37,013 bases of DNA from a bacterium (GTDB taxonomy: Bacteria > UBP6 > UBA1177 > JAKLFG01), in contig JAKLFG010000021.1 of assembly GCA_022711315.1 (NCBI GenBank), forward strand, positions 1 through 37,013. The letters are read 5' to 3'. Under the pieces are notes generated by a model, which made no database searches, was not told where the DNA came from, and saw only the letters and a list, made by a program, of their open reading frames with translations. Both the position numbers and the translations under genes were made by a program. Shown here piece by piece: positions 33,769-37,013 of the stretch; the stretch's first letter is position 1; each line of letters opens with the position of its first letter.

Positions 33769-35149
33769 GGAAAAGGATAGTCTGGGGGAAGGGACCGTGT
33801 GGGACAAGATCTCTCCGTATGTGAACACCGGGAAGAAATTGAAGATAAAGGGCGACAAACTCATCGCCATACTTCTTCAGAACAGTTTTCAGGGAACACT
33901 TTTCGGGCACGCCGCGATGGGCACCGACGAGATCGTCTTCAAGGACGATCAGATATACTCCTCCCAGTCACCATCCTACTACACCTTCGCCCTGCAGAAC
34001 GCCCTCTTCTCGCTGGCGAGCGCCGCGGCCGAGACCAAAGCGGCGGGCAGGAATGGCTACGAGTTCCTTTTCGAGGTGGTCAAGGGCTACCCGGCCGACA
34101 TGCTCCAGAAGATGTTGGAGCCCTACAAGACCGAGAACATCACGATGAAACCGGAGGTGGCGCGATTCTCCTTCCTGCGGGAAGCGCTCGAACCCTATGC
34201 CGGGAAACAGTCGTTCTCGGTCGTTTCGCTGTTCATGGAACAGATACACACCCTCTATTTCCTGCTCCTCACCGAACAGGCGGCGGTCCTGAAGGCGAGC
34301 GCCGCCGAGCGGGAGTACGCGACCGAAGAGGAAAAACGGCGCGCCGAAGAGGAGAAACTTCAAAAGGACCACGCGACGATATCCATGTCCGAGGAATGGA
34401 TCGAACTCGACCGGTATGTCAAACGCGCCTTTAAATACGAATCGGTCTTCTCGCTCTTCAGTTGGAAAGAGGGTGACGATCTTGGCGGGGCCCACAAGAT
34501 CTATCTGGGCTTCGTGCAGAAACTGCACCCCGACCGTATCCAGAACGCCCCCGAACGGTTGCGCGAAAAGGCGAACGAACTGCTCGCGGTCATCAACAGC
34601 GTGTACCCGCTCCTGAAAGACGACGAACTGCGCGCGAAGATGCTGGCGCTCACCAAGAAGTACGGCAACATCCGCACCAAGGAACGCTACGAGGAACTTC
34701 TGCAGGTCGACGAACTCATCTTACGCGCCGACGCGCTGTTCAAAATGGGCGAGGCGGGCAAGTCTTACAAGATCTATGTCGAGATGTACGGCAGGACCAA
34801 GGTGCCGTGGCTCCTCGAGAAGATGATCTACGCCTACTACAGTAACCGCCGTCCCGAGGAGGACGCGGCGAAGGGCATCCGGGACGGGCGGCGCGTCACC
34901 CCCGAAGGCAAATACATGAAACTGCGCGACTACATACAGCGGCTCCGCGACTTCAAATCGGCCCTGCCGCTCGAGATCCTCTACATACTCGCCGAGGTCT
35001 ACGAGAAGGAGCACAATGTCGTCATGCTGCGCAAGACCCTGCAGGAGATACTCGTACTCTATCCCGGAGAGAGCAAGGCCATCGGATGGTTGAAAAAGGT
35101 AGATGACTGGTACCGTAACCGCCAACAACAGCAGAAGAAAGAGGGCTAG
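33755..35149 (+). CDS. J-domain protein with N-terminal DUF4388-like region and TPR-like tail
   Basis: 464 residues; the start overlaps the previous gene by 14 nt. The N-terminal third (about 1-170) faintly resembles the DUF4388/PatA-like regions of deltaproteobacteria, but this is uncertain. A charged coiled coil (about 180-205, EEEKRRAEEEKLQKD) leads to a J-like domain (about 227-300) with the diagnostic HPD tripeptide (258-260) and ERLREKANELLAVINSVYPLL. The last 150 residues form paired helices reminiscent of TPR units. A J domain recruits DnaK, so this could be a specialised co-chaperone. No DnaK is nearby. It overlaps the transglycosylase gene by 47 nt. Confidence 0.8.
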   Translation: MSLSEEKDSLGEGTVWDKISPYVNTGKKLKIKGDKLIAILLQNSFQGTLFGHAAMGTDEIVFKDDQIYSSQSPSYYTFALQNALFSLASAAAETKAAGRNGYEFLFEVVKGYPADMLQKMLEPYKTENITMKPEVARFSFLREALEPYAGKQSFSVVSLFMEQIHTLYFLLLTEQAAVLKASAAEREYATEEEKRRAEEEKLQKDHATISMSEEWIELDRYVKRAFKYESVFSLFSWKEGDDLGGAHKIYLGFVQKLHPDRIQNAPERLREKANELLAVINSVYPLLKDDELRAKMLALTKKYGNIRTKERYEELLQVDELILRADALFKMGEAGKSYKIYVEMYGRTKVPWLLEKMIYAYYSNRRPEEDAAKGIRDGRRVTPEGKYMKLRDYIQRLRDFKSALPLEILYILAEVYEKEHNVVMLRKTLQEILVLYPGESKAIGWLKKVDDWYRNRQQQQKKEG

Positions 35150-35732
35150 TCTCATCGCCCTGACGCTTCTCGGCGCGCTGACCCTCACGGCGCAGGCGAA
35201 GATATACTACTATTACGACCCGATCAACGACTCCTACACCTTCACCAACATGTGCGCCGACCTGCGACTCTGCAAGCCGTTGTTCGAAGAGAAAGGCCGT
35301 GTGACCCACACCAAGGGCTTCGCGTACAAACCGGGCATGGAGACGAAGTACGACGATCACATCCGCTCGGCGGCCGATCGGTACGGGCTCGATTTCCATC
35401 TCGTGAAGAGCGTGATAAAGGCCGAATCGCAGTTCGACGCGAACGCCCGCTCATCGAAAGGGGCGCAAGGGCTCATGCAGTTGATGCCCGACACCGCGAA
35501 ACTGTTGGGGGTAAAGAACGCCTACGATCCCGAACAGAACATCATGGGCGGCGCCCGCTATCTGCGCGACATGCTGAAGAAGTTCAAGGACAAAGAAAAG
35601 GCGCTCGCCGCCTACAACGCCGGCCCGGCGGCGGTCGTCTATCACGACGGTATCCCTCCGTATCAGGAAACGAAGAACTATCTGGTCAAGATCCGCCGCT
35701 TTTACCGCGAATATTCCGGCAGGGACCTATGA
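35103..35732 (+). CDS. Lytic transglycosylase (SLT domain), periplasmic
   Basis: 209 residues; the ATG at 35103 lies 47 nt inside the J-domain gene (AAAAAGG upstream), and no later ATG precedes the signal peptide. The signal sequence (about 12-32) ends in LTAQA-K. Residues 33-62 (KIYYYYDPINDSYTFTNM) resemble the DUF4124-type segment common before SLT domains. The catalytic glutamate is Glu108 in IKAESQFDANARSSKGAQGL, followed by MQLMPDTA, the NIMGGARYLRDML helix and ALAAYNAGPAAV. It cleaves the MurNAc-GlcNAc bond of peptidoglycan to give 1,6-anhydro ends. The neighbours suggest envelope assembly. Its stop overlaps the pgsA start (ATGA). Confidence 0.92.
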   Translation: MTGTVTANNSRRKRASLIALTLLGALTLTAQAKIYYYYDPINDSYTFTNMCADLRLCKPLFEEKGRVTHTKGFAYKPGMETKYDDHIRSAADRYGLDFHLVKSVIKAESQFDANARSSKGAQGLMQLMPDTAKLLGVKNAYDPEQNIMGGARYLRDMLKKFKDKEKALAAYNAGPAAVVYHDGIPPYQETKNYLVKIRRFYREYSGRDL

Positions 35733-36394
35733 AACTGAGAAGAAAGAAAGAGAAGACGAACCGGAACGGGTTCCGGCGCCCCAAGATATTCTCCAAACTG
35801 CGCGACTTCAAAAAGGATGTGCTGACCCTGCCGAACCTGCTCACCACCGTCCGCATCGGCGCGGTGCCGCTCATACTCTGGCTCCTCTATCAGGACTCGG
35901 CGGGGTCCCGCATCACGGCCGCCATCGTCTATGCCGTCGCCGGCGTCACCGACTATCTCGACGGATATCTCGCCCGGAAGTACGGCGAGGTCACCGTGAC
36001 CGGCAAACTGCTCGACCCGCTCGCCGACAAATTCATCGTCCTGCTGACGCTCGTGGTGCTGCTCGAAAAACATGAGGTCGCCCTGCTCCCGGTCCTGCTC
36101 ATCCTCGCCCGCGAGTTCTACATCTTCGGCATCCGAAGCATCGCGGTCGAACACGGGCTCGTCATCTCCGCCGGGCCGGGCGGGAAGTGGAAGACCACCT
36201 TCCAGATGTTCGCCATACCGTTCCTCATCATCACCCCCTCGACCTCCTTCGCGCTGTTCGGCGTGGAATGGGATCTCCCCTACTGGGGCAACATACTGCT
36301 CTGGATAAGCGTCTTTTTCGCCCTGCAGTCGGCGGCGGTCTACACGCTGACACTCAAGCGGCGCCTGTTCGAAAGCACCCATCATGAGCCGTGA
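35729..36394 (+). CDS. pgsA: CDP-diacylglycerol-glycerol-3-phosphate 3-phosphatidyltransferase
   Basis: 221 residues from the ATG at 35729; the open frame upstream belongs to another gene. A basic N-terminal tail (about 1-30, [18 protein letters not shown]) precedes [17 protein letters not shown] and four to five membrane helices. The CDP-alcohol phosphatidyltransferase signature D-x2-DG-x2-AR-x8-G-x3-D-x3-D is complete ([14 protein letters not shown]...GKLLDPLAD). It makes phosphatidylglycerol phosphate from CDP-diacylglycerol and the glycerol 3-phosphate supplied by GpsA. The KWKTTFQM element supports PgsA over phosphatidylserine synthase. The gene is translationally coupled to the transglycosylase and overlaps the next gene by 11 nt. 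Confidence 0.9.
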   Translation: MKLRRKKEKTNRNGFRRPKIFSKLRDFKKDVLTLPNLLTTVRIGAVPLILWLLYQDSAGSRITAAIVYAVAGVTDYLDGYLARKYGEVTVTGKLLDPLADKFIVLLTLVVLLEKHEVALLPVLLILAREFYIFGIRSIAVEHGLVISAGPGGKWKTTFQMFAIPFLIITPSTSFALFGVEWDLPYWGNILLWISVFFALQSAAVYTLTLKRRLFESTHHEP

Positions 36395-36842
36395 GATACT
36401 TCCGGGCCTCTTTCTCGAGGTGACCGTTTCCGACCAACTGCTCACCGCGACCCGCGTCACCGCGCGGCCCGTCGATAGCGGCATCACCTCCTCGATCGAC
36501 CGCATCGTCGGCCGGTTCCTCGACCATTGGCGCCGAGGCATCCACGAGCCGCTCGACGACGACCTTTTTCTTTTTCCCGAAACGCTCGACAAGTGGGCGC
36601 CTCTCCTTTTGCGGCTCAAGAACACGGTCGGGCCGGGGACGACCGTCACCTACAAAGAACTCGGCGACCCGCTGGGCATCCACCCGCGCACCGTCGGCAT
36701 GGTGATGGCGCGCAACCCCTTCCCGCTTCTCATCCCGTGCCACCGCGTTATCGGCGCTGACGGCCGGATGACCGGCTTTTCGGCCGAAGGAGGGCTCGAC
36801 ACCAAACGGCGTCTGCTCGACTTTGAGCGGGACCGCCGATGA
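36384..36842 (+). CDS. Methylated-DNA-[protein]-cysteine S-methyltransferase (Ogt/MGMT-like)
   Basis: 152 residues; the start overlaps pgsA by 11 nt. The active-site motif PCHRVIG carries the acceptor Cys119. The helix-turn-helix before it ([20 protein letters not shown]) retains the arginine that flips bases in the family (Arg102 region), and [18 protein letters not shown] is the usual C-terminus. The protein removes O6-alkyl groups from guanine, or, if it is an alkyltransferase-like variant, only binds them; the cysteine makes it a true transferase. The N-terminal domain is short (about 65 residues). Its stop overlaps the next start (ATGA). Confidence 0.9.
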   Translation: MSREILPGLFLEVTVSDQLLTATRVTARPVDSGITSSIDRIVGRFLDHWRRGIHEPLDDDLFLFPETLDKWAPLLLRLKNTVGPGTTVTYKELGDPLGIHPRTVGMVMARNPFPLLIPCHRVIGADGRMTGFSAEGGLDTKRRLLDFERDRR

Positions 36843-37013
36843 ACGCCCCGACACCGATCCCCCGCGAACAGATACTGCACGGCCGCACACTGCCTCTCAT
36901 GCTGCGGCTCGGCTGGCCGGTCATGCTCTCGTCGCTCCTCGACACGATGTATCAACTCACCGACACCTTCTGGCTCGGACGCCTCGCCGGCACCGAGAGC
37001 GGCACCGCCGTCG
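36839..37013 (+). CDS. MATE-family efflux transporter (N-terminal fragment)
   Basis: Only the first 58 codons are present; the gene runs off the right edge. The ATG at 36839 overlaps the stop of the alkyltransferase gene (ATGA). The visible sequence, with [20 protein letters not shown] and [17 protein letters not shown], matches the first helix and loop of MATE cation/drug antiporters (MatE domain). These export cationic compounds or, in other branches, polysaccharide precursors, using sodium or proton gradients. The substrate cannot be judged from the fragment. Confidence 0.85.
   Translation, partial: MNAPTPIPREQILHGRTLPLMLRLGWPVMLSSLLDTMYQLTDTFWLGRLAGTESGTAV

Noticed and set aside
1..37013. 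Low frequency of CTAG as part of the same avoidance system
   Set aside because: I noticed at least seven CTAG sites. CTAG rarity is common in many bacteria and does not need a special explanation, unlike the absence of ACGT and near-absence of AGCT.

Overview
The window is a dense, GC-rich bacterial chromosome segment (about 60% G+C by eye). There is no gene-free stretch over about 160 nt, and I saw no tRNA, rRNA, CRISPR array, insertion sequence or phage gene. Several protein types point to an uncultured, Gram-negative, Myxococcota/deltaproteobacterium-like lineage (inference): large secreted proteins ending in a CxC motif, a membrane helix and arginines (MYXO-CTERM-like), PEGA surface proteins, cysteine-rich lipoproteins, a small 'FHIQTE' family protein next to rpoZ, and a J-domain protein with long extensions. 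The species cannot be named from the sequence alone.

Left part (1-15741, all minus strand). A 15.6-kb surface-protein block holds four tandem paralogues of about 1,000 residues. They share one architecture: signal peptide, conserved N-terminal region, DUF11 domain, Cys-rich module, two calcium-loop-like repeats, and a CxC-helix-Arg tail. They are followed by a PEGA-domain membrane protein and a Cys-rich lipoprotein with chitobiase-type repeats that runs off the left edge. A good promoter precedes the first paralogue (15713-15741) and another precedes the PEGA gene.

Middle part (15760-25019, minus strand). A tightly packed run reads small membrane protein, beta-propeller-like lipoprotein, miaB, exbD, FtsB-like protein, membrane diguanylate cyclase, UDP-glucuronate-epimerase-like enzyme and UMF1-type transporter. 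It is preceded by an rpoZ pair. rpoZ and gpsA diverge from an intergenic region in which both -35 boxes sit in one inverted repeat.

Right part (25174-37013). gpsA-dapB-ecsC (plus strand) converges on an ankyrin-lipoprotein/GNAT pair (minus strand). A plus-strand operon of eight overlapping or closely spaced genes then runs off the right edge: two glycosyltransferases, a biotin-less carboxyltransferase subunit, a J-domain protein, a lytic transglycosylase, pgsA, an alkyltransferase and a MATE transporter. Lipid, envelope and peptidoglycan functions dominate.

The most striking property is in the DNA itself. Reading all 37 kb, I found no occurrence of the palindrome ACGT (roughly 130 expected from composition) and only six of AGCT (similar expectation). 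Synonymous codons are chosen to avoid both: Asp-Val is GAT-GTN although GAC is the usual Asp codon, and Glu-Leu is GAA-CTN. This points to a sequence-specific modification, restriction or mutation process acting on the whole genome, which I regard as the best candidate here for an undescribed system.
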